From Okapia johnstoni (taxonomy: Eukaryota > Chordata > Mammalia > Artiodactyla > Giraffidae): a DNA stretch of 64,000 nucleotides. This document shows positions 37,441 to 48,650 of this stretch, piece after piece. How positions within the stretch are numbered: the stretch's first letter is position 1; the number at the start of each line of letters is the position of its first letter. A program made the translations under genes and the position numbers. The DNA lies in NCBI GenBank assembly GCA_024291935.2, contig CM044310.1:78304713-78368712 (forward strand), written 5' to 3'. The notes under the pieces are model-generated. The model made no database searches and was not told where the DNA came from. It saw only the letters and a program-made list of their open reading frames with translations.

Positions 37441-37888
37441 TTAGCAGCAAACCAAATTTGCTAACATCTAGAATTAACTTGATTTTTACATTTTACATCC
37501 CCAAAGAGTAGTTTTCATAACTTAATCCATCTGTAATATTTGCAAAATAGGCCCCTGGGGATGAAACCAGCCAACACCACCTCACCCACACAGCACAGGG
37601 AGCCTCTGGGCAAGGAATCTGGTGTGCTCGCCCTACAAGGGCCAGGACAGCCATTTCTCCCCTCTGATGCAGTGACAATATCTGGAGAATCTACTCACTA
37701 GACAGCATCAACTATTAACAACGAGGGCTTAATTCTCTGAACTACAGGCTAGGTTTTCAAGTCAAATGGGAAATTCATTTAATGCAAGGGGGAAAAGTCT
37801 CATGAGCAGAGTCTCATCTGTGTGACTCAGCTCTAAATCTTACAGGTGACTAGTTGTATTTTCACTAGTAAAGCTACAGTTTAGGGAA

Positions 37889-38116
37889 TGTAGCCACTAA
37901 CGACAGTCATCTACATAAGTTTAGAAGGTACCTTAGCTTTCGGTAAGGACATGGGTCCTAGACAACTCTCAGGTCACTGCCCTGTAAACACACAGATGCC
38001 AGTGTAGCCACTAACGACAGTCATCTACATAAGTTTAGAAGGTATCTTAGCTTTCGGTAAGGACATGGGTCCTAGACAACTCTCAGGTCACTGCCCTGTA
38101 AACACACAGATGCCAG
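37889..38116. repeat. 114-bp perfect-phase tandem duplication (2 copies)
   Basis: Copy 1 spans 37889-38002 and copy 2 spans 38003-38116. They are identical except for one base (C at 37931, T at 38045). The unit is unique sequence containing 'TAGCCACTAACGACAGTCAT' and 'GGACATGGGTCCTAGACAAC', not part of a known SINE or LINE. Confidence 0.97.
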
Positions 38117-40849
38117 GCCACGCAGGAAATAAACTCGTCAACATTAACCTGTTTGCTACAAATCTCTCCGCCTCCTTTAGAGGCCCACAACCCACTTCCA
38201 GCCTCCACTGAGAGGACAGAAGCTGCCATTTCCAAACTCGCGAAGCTTGGCCCCTTAGCATAGACACCTGGCACCCCTGCAGCTGGTATTTACTGCTGTG
38301 AGGACTTCAGCCTGCAAGCAGCTCAGTAAGAACAGAGTCTGTGGACTGGGCTGGGGGAGGGGGGGCACAGACTGCTTCCTTAGCTTAAAACCAACAGCCC
38401 AGACATGGACTTCAGCCCAACTTGCAAACACTTGGAAACCAAGTAGCCTTTGCCCATTTAGCTTTTATAAATGAGGTTTACAAATATCAACTTACAGGTG
38501 TTAGTAGAGCAAGTCACTAGCATGGTGCGCAGCTGCAGTGACACCAAGGCTGCAGCAGCCTGTGTGGCCTCCAGTCTCCAAGGACATTTACATCTTAAAA
38601 TCACAGGATATTCCTTTCCTGTCTGCGTTGTGTTTTTTTTTATTTTATTTTTACAGAACCCTCTTCTCTGAAAGCCCAACCCTCAAAAGCAGCCCTGGAT
38701 AAACAAAGAAACAGTGCCAGGCCCGCCTCGGGGAGGGTAAGAAAAGGCCAGTGGGCACCAGCCGCCTGAGTCCCTGCCCACCCCAGCCCCACTTCTGTGC
38801 TGATGCGCAGTCATCATCACTGCAGTTAGTTCAGAAGCAACAATGAAGATGAGTTCTCTCCCTCCAGTGAACAGCAGCTGTCAGCCAGCACAGAGGTGAA
38901 ATGCTTTACTGTCATGGAGGGATGGTGACACAGGGACCTGGCAGAGCACAGAGAGCTTAAGTGAGAATGAACACAAAGCCAAGCACCTCGCAGCTGAGCA
39001 GCCCAAAACGTCTACTTCTGCATCTGCGATGAGACTGCGAGCAATTCAGGGCCCTGCCAGAAACAGTACAGCCTACAGAGACCATCCCCCGCTGAAGGCT
39101 CCTGGCCAGACGCCCTGAGTGTCACTGCTGCCCCGCCCACGGTCAGACCAAAGGACGAAGTCCTTGTGACACGGCACATGACCAGTGTGCTGTGACAGAG
39201 CAGGACAGAGGCTCTGTTCTGATGGCATGAAGCCAACCAACCGCGCCTACTCTCACGCAAGCAGGCCCCCACGCACCCTCAAAGCGCACGAGCTCCAAGC
39301 AGAGCACTGAGGATCTCCTGCCAGGTGCCACTTCTTTCTCAGCCGAGAGCCTAACTTTTAACATCAATCTTTGGGCAAACACTGGCTAAGCATCTAATCC
39401 TATGTGTATAACATGTGGGCAGAACTATGAGACACAAAGCAGAGAGCATCCAAGAGAAGCCTAAGATAGGGTGGTCTTTCTCCTCTGGATGCATCCACCA
39501 CCTCCACCGCAGGCTGCTTCTCCAGCTCCAGGTTCTCCAGCTCCTCCTACCCGGAACCAGAGCTACTCTGCTGGGCCTGCAGTTGAATGTATGGGACAAA
39601 AGAGGTGTTTGAGCCAATCGCAGGCTCCTGGGGAGCGGCCCGCTCCTCCCTGCAGGGGGGCAAGCACCAGAGACGGGGCACTTGGATCTGTCACAGCTCC
39701 ACAGGCAGGGCACCTTCCATAAAAGTGGTCATCCCTCTCAATCGACCCTCAAGTATGTACATCAACACTTGTCACCAAACACCATCCTGCCCACACAGCC
39801 CACTTTCAAGATTCCCTGGATGCTCTGAGGACAGCTTTACGATGGGAGGCCCTTCCTGTCCCCTGACCGGCCTCCGGCCAGGATCCAGCAGACACACTTC
39901 ACTCCTCGGTCACTTTCCCTGCACGGCATCCCTGCCATGTATGTGAACTCAGGCATCATTCCTACAGCAAAATCTCAAGCCCGTCATCCATTTCTTCCTG
40001 GTCATCATCACATATTTTTCCCCAGAAAATGGTGTTCCCACTTTCCCTAACAGTGTCTCTTCCACTGAGACCTTTTTAAACCCAATATTATCCCAAAGCA
40101 AAGGACAGCAGGGGAACAAGAACAGCCAGAAGATGAGGCAGAGCCTCTCGTGAGCAGTGGCCGCCTGGCCACTCTCCCTCTGCCCGAGCTCTAGATGCTG
40201 CCTTCTCCCGGCCCCAGATCCAGGCGCGGGGCACTCACTGCCAAGCCTTCTGCCCACCAGGCACTGGCATTCCTCTAGCCTCTCCGACACCACCCACTCC
40301 ACGCGTGGTCTCCACCTCCCCATCCCCATCAGCAGGGCCCTTGTCCCCAGAACACACACTAAGACCGCGCTCTGCTTTCCTGGCTTCAGCCGCTACCAGC
40401 TCCTTCATCGTAGCTCCTTCATCGGCTCCAGGCCGTGCTCACGTTACCACCCGCCCTGCCCGCCTTTGTCCAGAGCCTTGACTCGGCTTCTGCCCCTGCT
40501 CTGCGCACCCCAGAGCGGTTCCTCCAGCACACCTCCCAGAGCTCACCGTGGCCCCTGACCCCTGTGGGCAGCTCCGGCCCCACATCCTCCTTCCTCTCCC
40601 TGCATCCACCACGCAGCCCTGCACAAAGTGAGCAACCAATGAACATCTGACTACATCAGTGGAACGTGGGGAAAGCTGTCTGTCCAGTCTCAGAGGCCCC
40701 TCCCTAAGACGTGTACTCACCCCAGTTCCCAACTGTCCTCCCAATACACAGCAGGCCACATTCAGAAAAACCAGAAGTCAGCTACACGACTGCCCATACA
40801 CAGTGGCTTTACACAGTGCCAAATGGGTGAATGGTTACGACGACAGAAA
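38117..40849. other. Intronic sequence, no gene seen
   Basis: GC-moderate. The frames of 120-136 codons at 39.3-40.6 kb on both strands lack recognisable domains. A poly-T-rich patch lies near 38,633. Confidence 0.4.
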
Positions 40850-41195
40850 AAACAAAGACTGTACTCTTCACAACTGCCAAGGTCATGAAAAACAAGGAAA
40901 GATTGAAAAACTGTTACAGACAGGAGGAGACTAAGGAGACGTGCAACTAAATAAATGCCATGTGGGATCCTGGAGAAGGAAAAGGACATAAGTGGGAAGT
41001 GAGTGAAATCTAAATGCATCAGGGGTTGAATTAACAGCATAATGTATCAATGCTAATTTCTTAGTTTTGCCAACCTTAACATTGCTGTGTAAGATGTTAA
41101 TAATAGAGGACCTGGGTAAAGAATATAATGGAACTCTCTATTATTTTTGCAACTTTTATGTGTATCTAAAATTATTCCAAAAAAGAAAGCTTATT
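40850..41195 (+). mobile_element. Old interspersed repeat, probably L1M 3' end
   Basis: 'GCAACTAAATAAATGCCATG', 'GGATCCTGGAGAAGGAAAAG', 'CTATTATTTTTGCAACTTTT' and 'CTAAAATTATTCCAAAA' recall a common mammalian 3'-end repeat. The class assignment is from memory and tentative. Confidence 0.5.
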
Positions 41196-41210
41196 TAAAA
41201 CAAAATCTTG

Positions 41211-41332
41211 GGACTTCCCAGCAGTCCAGTGGTTAAGACCACGCTTTCACTGCAAGGGGGCACATGTTGGATCCCTGGTCAGGAAACTAAAATAATGCAT
41301 GCCAAGTGATGCAGCCAAAAAAACAGTAAGAC
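41211..41332 (+). mobile_element. tRNA-derived SINE, short copy
   Basis: GGGACTTCCCAGCAGTCCAG head, 'GGATCCCTGGTCAGGAAACT', 'GTGATGCAGCCAAAAAAACA' end. Confidence 0.88.
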
Positions 41333-41569
41333 ATTTAATTTTAAAAACGAAATTAAATTTTTTAAATAAAACAGTACTTTATCCAGAATTTGCATTTCCA
41401 CCATACCCACTAATCCCGTCACTGCCAAACTACACTAGCTGACCAAAGGTACTGCATCTTCCAGGAACCGAGAGAGCTCTGATGAACCGAGGCCAAGTGC
41501 CAGAGCCTACTGCACACTGACCTGACCCAACCTCACCTGTAAGGACAGCCATCTAAGGGCTCCAAGCCT

Positions 41570-41840
41570 AGTGTGGTCAGCAGAATAACTCCCCCAAAGA
41601 GGTCCACGTCCTGATCCCTGGCACCTCTAGACATCTCAGGCTAGTAATCAGCAGACAGGGGACTGACTACCATGGATGATTCTGGTGAGCCCAACATAAT
41701 CACAGGGGTCTTTAAAAGTGGAAGACGGAAGCAGAATAGAGTCAAAAGAGGACGTGACTCTGGAATAAAGTCAGAGAGATGCAAGGCTGCCGGCTTTAAA
41801 GATGGAGGAAGGGGCCATGTGAAGAGCCTCCAGCCCTTGA
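41570..41840 (+). mobile_element. MaLR-type LTR fragment
   Basis: 'AACTCCCCCAAAGAGGTCCA', 'CGTCCTGATCCCTGGCACCT', 'GGTGAGCCCAACATAATCAC' and 'AAGATGGAGGAAGGGGCCAT' resemble the LTR of non-autonomous ERVL-MaLR elements. It is a solitary, old and partial LTR with no coding sequence. Confidence 0.55.
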
Positions 41841-43734
41841 AAGCCTCTGGTCATTTGTTACACAGTCACAGAAAATAAGCAGTGACAGCACTGAAATGGA
41901 AAACTCACAGGCACTTCTCCAAACCCTTAGACCATGTCTCCCCTACCCTACACAGTCTCCTAAGTCATCCCCCAACCCCTCCACCTCCCTTCCAGGTCCC
42001 ACCTCACTCCAGCCAACAGACTTGGAGGCTTAGAAGAAAAACATCAAGGAAAAGGGAGGCTTAATTTCTTAAGAGTAATAAGGTTCTCCACTGCATTTCT
42101 CATACTCTCTGTTTTAGGTAAGTTTACACAATATAGCCATAATATCTTCAAGTCTACAGTTTCACCCTGAATTAAACGAAAGTTTTATTTTGCTGGATAT
42201 GAAGTAAAAAAGAAAAGACAAAAACACTATAACTTTAGCCCAAACCTTATGAACCAAGCACCTTCCCGCAATGTCCTCATTATTTAGAAACGTTCATTAT
42301 TCCAGCACATTCGCATTCTGGGTTTGAAGACAACCATTGAAAGGGGAAGAGAATGGGACACGCACTACTGACGAGCTGAGAACAATCTACTTGCTGTATT
42401 TTAGATGAGAAATAATCTCTGATATCAGAAAGTTATTAGGCATTTACAAATTAAATTTCAATCCCAGCCCTTCTTAAAGGTCACCTTTTTTAGTTGAACA
42501 AGTAGCTGGAGAAGGAAGGATTTTATGAATTTTAGTTAACCTTGACCAAAAAACACTTGTTTTTCAATCTAAGTGATCAAAAATGTTTTTAGTTGAAAAA
42601 AGGCCAACATTATGTCATGATGAGGTGCACACTGGTTTCTTTACAAATGGAAAAAAAACACCTACAGCTTTTCAGGATAATAAATAATTCACTGCACAGA
42701 TGCCAAGGGCAGGACTGGACATGCGGGTCTCGCCCAGCCAGCAAGCACTCTGTAACTCAGACAGCACCGCTCACCTCGATCCTGGCTAGGGTGGGCTTCC
42801 TAGAAGCCATACCCTGCAACAAGATTTTCAGTCATTTCAGCCCTTGAAATATCTGAGCTATGTTAATAGGCCAGACTTCTTTTATTTTTACACGGAAAAC
42901 CCCCTTAACTGTTTACTCACAGGATCATAGTTGAAACTGACGGTTTTCTCAAGTTCTAGAAGGATATCTTTAGCTTCAAAAACAACCAATCCTCCTCACT
43001 TAAAATGTTAAAACCACACAAACCTAAACCTACTGTTATCTAAACCAAGAGCTCAAGTCTTTATCACCCAGATTATGTCCACAATTAGGGTTTTCAATAA
43101 CAACCTTTTCCCAAGTACGTAACAGGTTCATTTTTTAAACTTTAGAAAACATAAACCACACACAACCCTATTTTCGTGAATTTCTCCCCAAAGAGATTTT
43201 TTTTTTCCTTCATTAAAATACCAAAACTGAGCAGGGGGATAAGGGATAAACGTAAAGGGGGCAGCCTCTATTCTGGAGAATTTATATTGCTTGGCCTTTT
43301 TTATTACAACTGCTCAGGAAGTTAAAAACTAAATCAAAAAATGCTAAACCTTTCAAGGGACTCCATTATGACACTAAACCACTGTTGACACGACACATGA
43401 GCAACACCAGCAGCAAAGTACACCTGGCCAGACTGACTGTGGCCCCAATACAGCAGTCCTACCAAAACTGCTTTCACAGAGAACATTCTTCTTCGTCCAC
43501 AAAGACAACCTTCCTTCAATTACGGACATTTTCCTTTGTCTCTTGTTTTGTGCCAACTGTAAAAGCCATGCCCCACACCTTCCTCTAAATTGTAAAGGTA
43601 AACTTGTAATGATAACAAATGGGAAAACAGCTAAAATGTACATAGCATAATTTCTAGTCAGTCAAATGAATGTCCATAATCCTAAGTTAGTCCTTTCAAA
43701 ACTACTCAAATACTTCCATACATAGTCTTTAAAC
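41841..43734. other. Repeat-poor intronic sequence
   Basis: About 1.9 kb, AT-rich, with no ruminant SINE and no recognised gene. This begins a comparatively quiet zone leading toward the CpG island. Confidence 0.45.
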
Positions 43735-44130
43735 AATTCAACAAATACTTCTTGAGCCACTTCTATGACCATGGTCATTCCTAGCCTGCAACTCGGATGA
43801 CAAAAAGGCTATGCCTACCTTTATTAAGCTTACAGCCCTGCTATCATGGGACACATGCAAACCAATCACATCTGATCAACTGTGTCAAGTTCTACGTGGC
43901 TATTACAAGGTGGGGTTTTAAGAAGACTCTATAAGGAAGCATATTTAACTAAGACCCAAAGGCTGAGCAGGGGTTATCTTAGAGGTTTTGGGGTGGCAGC
44001 AAGTAGGGAAGACTTGCAAGGGAGACAATAAGGGATACTCAGCAAGACCCTGGTCCAGGCAGAGGGTCACCTAGGAAATGAAAGGCCAATGGAGCCAAAG
44101 CATCAGGAGTTGAAAAGACCTGAGTGAAGG
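43735..44130 (+). mobile_element. L2-like old repeat
   Basis: 'CAACAAATACTTCTTGAGCC' with 'TATGACCATGGTCATTCCTA' and a later 'AGACTCTATAAGGAAGCATA' is the pattern of a degenerate mammalian repeat (consensus 'tttattgagcacctactatgtgccaggc...'). The family is tentative. Confidence 0.45.
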
Positions 44131-44259
44131 GTGTGTGTGGGCGGGGAGGGGGGTGTCACCCAGAGTTAGACTGATAATAATCATCTGGGACACTTTTCAT
44201 AAAAATGCTTGTAGTTCTAGAATATACATAAAACACTAAAGAAATAAAACACTATTTGG

Positions 44260-44511
44260 GGTTCCCTGGTGGCTCAGTGGTAAAAATTCGGCCTGCCAAT
44301 GCAGGAGACATGCCATCCCTGGTCCAGAAAGATCCCAAGAGCCAAGGAGCAACTAAGCCCCTGCACCAGAACCACTAACACCTGGGCACCTAAAGTCAGT
44401 GCTCCGCAACCAGAGAAGCCAATGCAACGGGAAGTTCTTGGACTACAACTGGAGAAAAAGTCCATGTAGCAATGAAGACCCAGCACAGTCATATATATAA
44501 AAAAAAAAAAC
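44260..44511 (+). mobile_element. tRNA-derived SINE (CHR type) with target-site duplication
   Basis: Head GGTTCCCTGGTGGCTCAGTG, 'GGAGCAACTAAGCCCCTGCA', 'GCAATGAAGACCCAGCACAG' and an A-rich tail. CTATTTGG flanks it on both sides (44252-44259 and 44512-44519). Confidence 0.93.
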
Positions 44512-44519
44512 CTATTTGG

Positions 44520-46183
44520 TCCAAAGGTGAATTTGAAGAAATTTTTAAATATGGAGAGGGAGGAATGGGAGTTAAGAAAAGCACAGAAGAATGCTAACAA
44601 AAACATGCATTTATGTACACAGCTGAGCCTGACTCTGGCTTAAAAGATATCAAGAATAACATCCATCAGACAACAACAACAAAACCACTTGGAATAGAAA
44701 CATCTCTATCAGAATTAACAAAGTAGGTGTTAACATGGATCCTTTCCTAAGCCTTTTTAAAAAGGCTTTCTAACTGCCTGCATTCCAGGTGCTGGGGGTT
44801 GATCTTTTTTTTTTTCCGTATAGCTTTAAGATAAAACTGGAAAAGTTGAACTGCAAAGAAATTCCATTTGAAATTCAAATTCAGAGAACACATATGAAAA
44901 CATTTCAAGACAGTTTAACTTTCAGTTATTTGCGTTCACTTATTTTTTGCATAAGTTTACCAAATTGCCGAGCTCGATCCCCACAAAGCACTGACTGAAC
45001 AACAATAGTGAACTGACACGGTGCACGGCCAGACAAGCAGTGCAGCTTCAGTCTCACCTATTAGCTAGCAAGTATCTTGCTATTAAAGGAAGTTCATCCA
45101 TTACACTTTCATTTGAGACATGAAGGGACTTACACTGGATAATGGACAGATGAAAACACTTATTTTGGCAACAAATGACGATTATGCCCTGAACCAGCAT
45201 TTACTGACACTCTCTAATTATGTTATTTAATTGATGATGGGCTCAGTGCCATCCTATGCAAAGTAACTCCTCTCTCATACTGGATGAAATGTAACCTTAC
45301 TATGTCAAATGTACTTAAAAACTCAAGGATCACCAAGCATCTCGACAAATACTCCTCAATAAAAATAGCATAGTTTCTTTAATTCTATGCGTAGTAAGTT
45401 CTACTTGTCACTGTATCAACACTGTAATTAGAGCTGAGATGACAGCCACTGGTCCCAAGCAGCCCATCTGGTTTGGAGCGGTGTGATTATCACGGCCGGC
45501 CCGCAGCACACCCAGAGAAAAACACCCAACAGTGGCAACCCAGAGGTACAACTGCAAAGGAGGAATTCACGATTATGTGACACCTTTAAAAACAAACTTC
45601 TGGTAAATCTTGTTATGCTCATTTTCCCACAATAAAAAAAAACTTAGAAGAAAAAGATCTTTTCCAAGTTCCAAATCTGGGTCAAATTTGGCACTATCTT
45701 TGGGCAGCTTTTTAACTAACTCAGGAGGCATGCACAAAGAACAGAGGAAAATGTCACAGCAACTTGGTCTTTGTTTCCTCTGTCCAGAGAGCCAGCCTAT
45801 CAAAGGCGAGCCTGCTCCTGAGCGTGACACCACACAGGGCAGACAACAGCTGAATGGAGGGCGGGGGACCAAGGGTCACAATCTAGGTTGAGCAAGATGT
45901 GTTCCCTTTTACTTCTCTAACGACAGTTTCAAAGTAATACCAGAGTACTTGTGCAATCATCCTCAAAAGACACAAACAGAACTCAGGTCCTCCAGGATGG
46001 CAACACCTCAGAAGAGCAATCAAGGTCCTACAGAGACCAAATGCCGTCTCAGGGTCTCTGATTTAGAACTATCCAAGTTATGCCATTGACTGGGTCTGCA
46101 CCAACCAAAAATAGTAACTGTTTCAATGGCACTTTTTCCACAAGCAGAATCATCTTACATCTTTTGGCTAACAGCATTTCATC
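44520..46183. other. Repeat-poor unique sequence upstream of the CpG island
   Basis: No confident repeat. A minus-strand frame of 99 codons at 45,573-45,872 includes a lysine- and aspartate-rich stretch, but it lacks a convincing acceptor and donor pair, so I do not call it an exon. Confidence 0.4.
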
Positions 46184-46200
46184 ACCCCCACCCCCCCCCC
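46183..46200. repeat. C-rich homopolymer tract
   Basis: CACCCCCACCCCCCCCCC, a short poly-C. Confidence 0.8.
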
Positions 46201-46656
46201 AAAGGATCAGAATAGTCTAAGTTTTGCAATTCAACAACTGCATACACTCTCACTCCTCAGTGGAGAAGGAATGTGAAGGATATTGCGGAAGTCACTTCAG
46301 AAGACCCTCTCACCATACAAGAAAGTTTGAAATTTGACTATGGAGAAATTCTTGCAAATTAATATAAAGCTTCTCATAGCCTATAGAAACCATGAAACCT
46401 AAGCCTGATGCGTCTGAACTGCTAGAAAGAAAATGGTTCTGAGAGCACGGAGCCCTCTTAGGCCAGCTTAATCTTCCAAAACTCTTCGGAAGTTGGGATA
46501 GGAAACACAACAGAAGCAGAAAACCTTGACAGGAGACCAGGAAAAGAGCAGCCCCCAAGAAAAATTAAGACTCCCCGCAAAATGCCAGAGATACAAGACT
46601 CAACACAATCCCTCTTTGAGAGGGGACTGAAACCATGTGGCAGGACCAACCCTACA

Positions 46657-46663
46657 TACACAC

Positions 46664-46695
<32 letters not shown>
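46657..46695. repeat. (CA)n microsatellite
   Basis: ACACACTCACACACACACAC continuing as a nearly pure CA run of about 15 units, bracketed by ACTCAC variants. Likely to be length-polymorphic. Confidence 0.92.
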
Positions 46696-46696
<1 letters not shown>

Positions 46697-47240
46697 GCTA
46701 CCGCCCTGCCAGGGGATGATGAAATGAGGAACGGAAATTAACATTTCAGGCAACGTCTCACATTGTTCCTTGAGGCCAAGGGCTGCTGCTGGTGCAGCCG
46801 CCGCCGCCGCTTCCCTCCCACCCGCCCCCAGTCCCCGCCTACCCTCCCCCCGAAACACCCCCGCGCCGCTGCCCCGCATTCCTGCCCCTCCGCGGGCCCA
46901 CGCGCCTCCTGCGGCCCCAGCGCCCCCCCTCTCCCTCCAGGGCCTCGGCTCTCCCGCCCCCCTCCGGCTTGGAGCCCGAAGCCGCCTGCTCCCATTTCAA
47001 AACAGCGATAATAATAGGGACGCTGGGAATAACAACTACAGCCTACACCGCGAAGGCGCCCCTCCCGCAGGTCAGAGGTCGGCGCCCCGCTCTCCAGGTG
47101 CCCGGGGCCCTCCGCAACTCCAGGCCGGCCTTTCAAGGTTGCCTGGGCCCCCCCAGACCCTCCTGGAAAGCCAAACGGACCCCCATCTGCCCCTCGCGCT
47201 GCCCCGGGACCCCCAGTTCCCCAGCCCAGCCGAAGCGCCC

Positions 47241-47586
47241 CGTCGGCCCCTCGAGCTTCCCAGGCTCACCCAGAGACCACCCTCAGCCGCCTACGGGTCC
47301 CCCCCAGGCCTGCCCTGAGCCCCCGTTGGCTCCTCAGAACCCCTGAAGACCCCCGTCGGCCCCTGCCCGCCCACAATCCATCCTCTGCCCCCCAAGGCTG
47401 CCCGGGACCCCTGTAGCAGCACCCCCCCCCCAAGGCCCCAGGCCCGCCAAGAGCCCCTCGTCGGCCCTCTGGGCCCTCCAGGCCCACCCCGAGCCCACCC
47501 TAGCCCTCGTCTGCCCCTCAGGCCAGCCTGGAACCCCTCGTCGGCCCCTGGCCCCCAAGTCCGCCCGAAGGCCACCGTCGACCCGC
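47241..47586. repeat. Irregular GC-rich repeat with CGTCGGCCCCT motif
   Basis: The motif CGTCGGCCCCT, or a near match, recurs at 47241, 47324, 47354, 47459, 47508, 47539 and 47576. Spacing is uneven (83, 30, 105, 49, 31 and 37 bases), set in poly-C-rich DNA with recurring CCCAGG/GCCC blocks. This looks like a diverged minisatellite inside the CpG island. Overlapping frames of 170-225 codons on the minus strand are side effects of stop-poor sequence. Confidence 0.6.
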
Positions 47587-47774
47587 CCGGCTGCCCCCCA
47601 CAGGCCCACCTGAATCCCCCCACAAGTCCGCCCGGAGACCCAAAGCGCAGTCACCACTGCCCCGGACGCCGGACCCGCAGGAGTCCGCCGCGCTGCTCCG
47701 CCCGGCGCGCAAGGCCTGCAGGCCGCGAGGCCGCCCCACGTCCTCCCCGAGCCCCGCGCGGCCGCGGCTCTCAC

Positions 47775-48060
47775 CGGCTCCGGCTCCGGCTCCGGTTCTG
47801 GCCCGCGGCTCAGCGGCGGCGCGCGGGCGAGGCCATGCAGCCCCGGCCCCGTCACCGGCCCGCGGCCCGAGCGGGAAGGTGGCGCGGGCTCCGAGCGCCG
47901 GCGAGGCGGGCGGAGAGGAGCCCGCCCTCGGGCGGCGCCGCGGCGGTCTGGCTCTCACTGAGGGGGCGTCGGGCCGCGCGCTCGGCGGCGCCTCCCCGCT
48001 TGGGGCCCTCGCTCCATCGCGCTCCGGCTCGGGCGGCCTCTGGCTCCGGGACCCGGCGGC
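47775..48060 (-). other. Predicted first exon of a minus-strand gene (mostly 5' UTR)
   Basis: On the minus strand, the CpG-rich sequence below the CCAAT boxes ends at a good splice donor, CCG|GTGAGAG, with the intron GT at 47774-47773. Three ATGs lie downstream of or near the expected start. Two belong to a short frame (first MLPAPPQPPPG, closing at PPQ) and one to MASPARRR, and all close quickly, so this exon is likely untranslated or carries short upstream ORFs. One longer frame crosses the donor (from 48195, ending TGAGAGAG before the donor in one-base phase) but needs a start within the CCAAT region. The upper limit of the exon is inferred; the transcription start is not visible. The gene is not identified. 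Confidence 0.5.
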
Positions 48061-48098
48061 GGCTGCGGCGGCGCCGGCAGCATGAGACGTTACCTCCC

Positions 48099-48103
48099 AT
48101 TGG
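48099..48103 (-). promoter_or_regulatory. CCAAT box (minus strand), proximal
   Basis: ATTGG on the plus strand in CCCATTGGCCC, so GGGCCAATGGG on the minus strand. This is a good NF-Y site by sequence and the nearest to the predicted first exon. Confidence 0.65.
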
Positions 48104-48124
48104 CCCGCCGTATCCGCCACCACC

Positions 48125-48129
48125 ATTGG
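48125..48129 (-). promoter_or_regulatory. CCAAT box (minus strand), second
   Basis: ATTGG in CACCATTGGTCC, 26 bases upstream of the first in minus orientation. Paired CCAAT boxes at such spacing are usual in NF-Y-driven promoters. Confidence 0.6.
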
Positions 48130-48155
48130 TCCACCGAGTTCGGGCTCAGGGCTGC

Positions 48156-48163
48156 TTACGTCA
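48156..48163 (-). promoter_or_regulatory. CRE/ATF-like site
   Basis: TTACGTCA on the plus strand, TGACGTAA on the minus strand. It is a near-consensus cAMP-response or ATF element next to the CCAAT pair. Confidence 0.6.
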
Positions 48164-48262
48164 CGGCGTCGGGGAGGAAGTGCGCATGGGGCCAAGGGAG
48201 ACGTCGAGATTGACAGTTTCTAGGACAGGCTGGGGCGGGACCAGAAGGACGTCCGGGGTTAG

Positions 48263-48375
48263 ATTGGACAAGGTCGTGCGTCCAGGCGCAAGGGACGCTG
48301 AAGCAGCGAGAAGCTGGATTGACTACGCGTTTCGCACAGGGGGCGGGGTCTTTTGGTCTCGGGCATGACGATTGG
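48263..48375 (-). promoter_or_regulatory. Two distal CCAAT boxes and GC boxes
   Basis: ATTGG at 48263-48267 (TTAGATTGGAC) and 48371-48375 (ACGATTGGCC), both CCAAT on the minus strand. A GC box, GGGGGCGGGGTC, lies between them near 48,340. No CCAAT is seen on the plus strand in this interval. Confidence 0.45.
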
Positions 48376-48650
48376 CCTTTCCAAGTGCCGGAAGCCGTGA
48401 AGGGAACGGTCGGGAGCGAGTCTGGGCGGAAGGCGCTAGAAGGCGCGGTATCGCCGGCCACCCACTGGTAGGGAGGCGCGCTCGCGAGTTCAGGGCCGGG
48501 GCGGGGACGGTTGGTGCTCTGTCAGCTCTCACCCAGGCCATTCTGCTCTGATTGCACCTGCCGCTGGCGCAGGGACGCTTGACTACCGTCCACCGACCGA
48601 GTCGCCTCTCTGATCTACTTTTTTAAAGGGAACGAAGATCCTTCAAGCCG

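Larger units (their letters stand above)
46790..48650. promoter_or_regulatory. CpG island at a gene promoter
   Basis: About 1.8 kb of very high GC with frequent CpG, sharply distinct from the AT-richer DNA on both sides. It contains a (CCG)n run at about 46,798-46,810, an irregular repeat array, a likely first exon, several GC boxes (for example CGGGGCGGGG near 48,500) and clustered CCAAT boxes. In mammals such islands mark constitutive or widely used promoters. Confidence 0.93.

Noticed and set aside
45573..45872. 99-codon minus-strand frame with a charged segment
   Set aside because: It looks somewhat protein-like, but I could not find a convincing acceptor and donor around it.
46700..46800. 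Possible minus-strand second exon before a CTGTGAGTG donor next to the CA repeat
   Set aside because: The donor is formed by the start of the (TG)n microsatellite and there is no clear acceptor.
46770..47346. Overlapping plus-strand open frames of 182 and 184 codons in the CpG island
   Set aside because: Proline/arginine-rich translations of stop-poor GC-rich DNA, present in more than one frame and on both strands at once; no domain.
47334..48195. Minus-strand open frames of 173 and 225 codons
   Set aside because: They run through the predicted donor into the repeat array, and the start of the longer one lies above the likely transcription start. At most the part upstream of 47,775 could be exonic.
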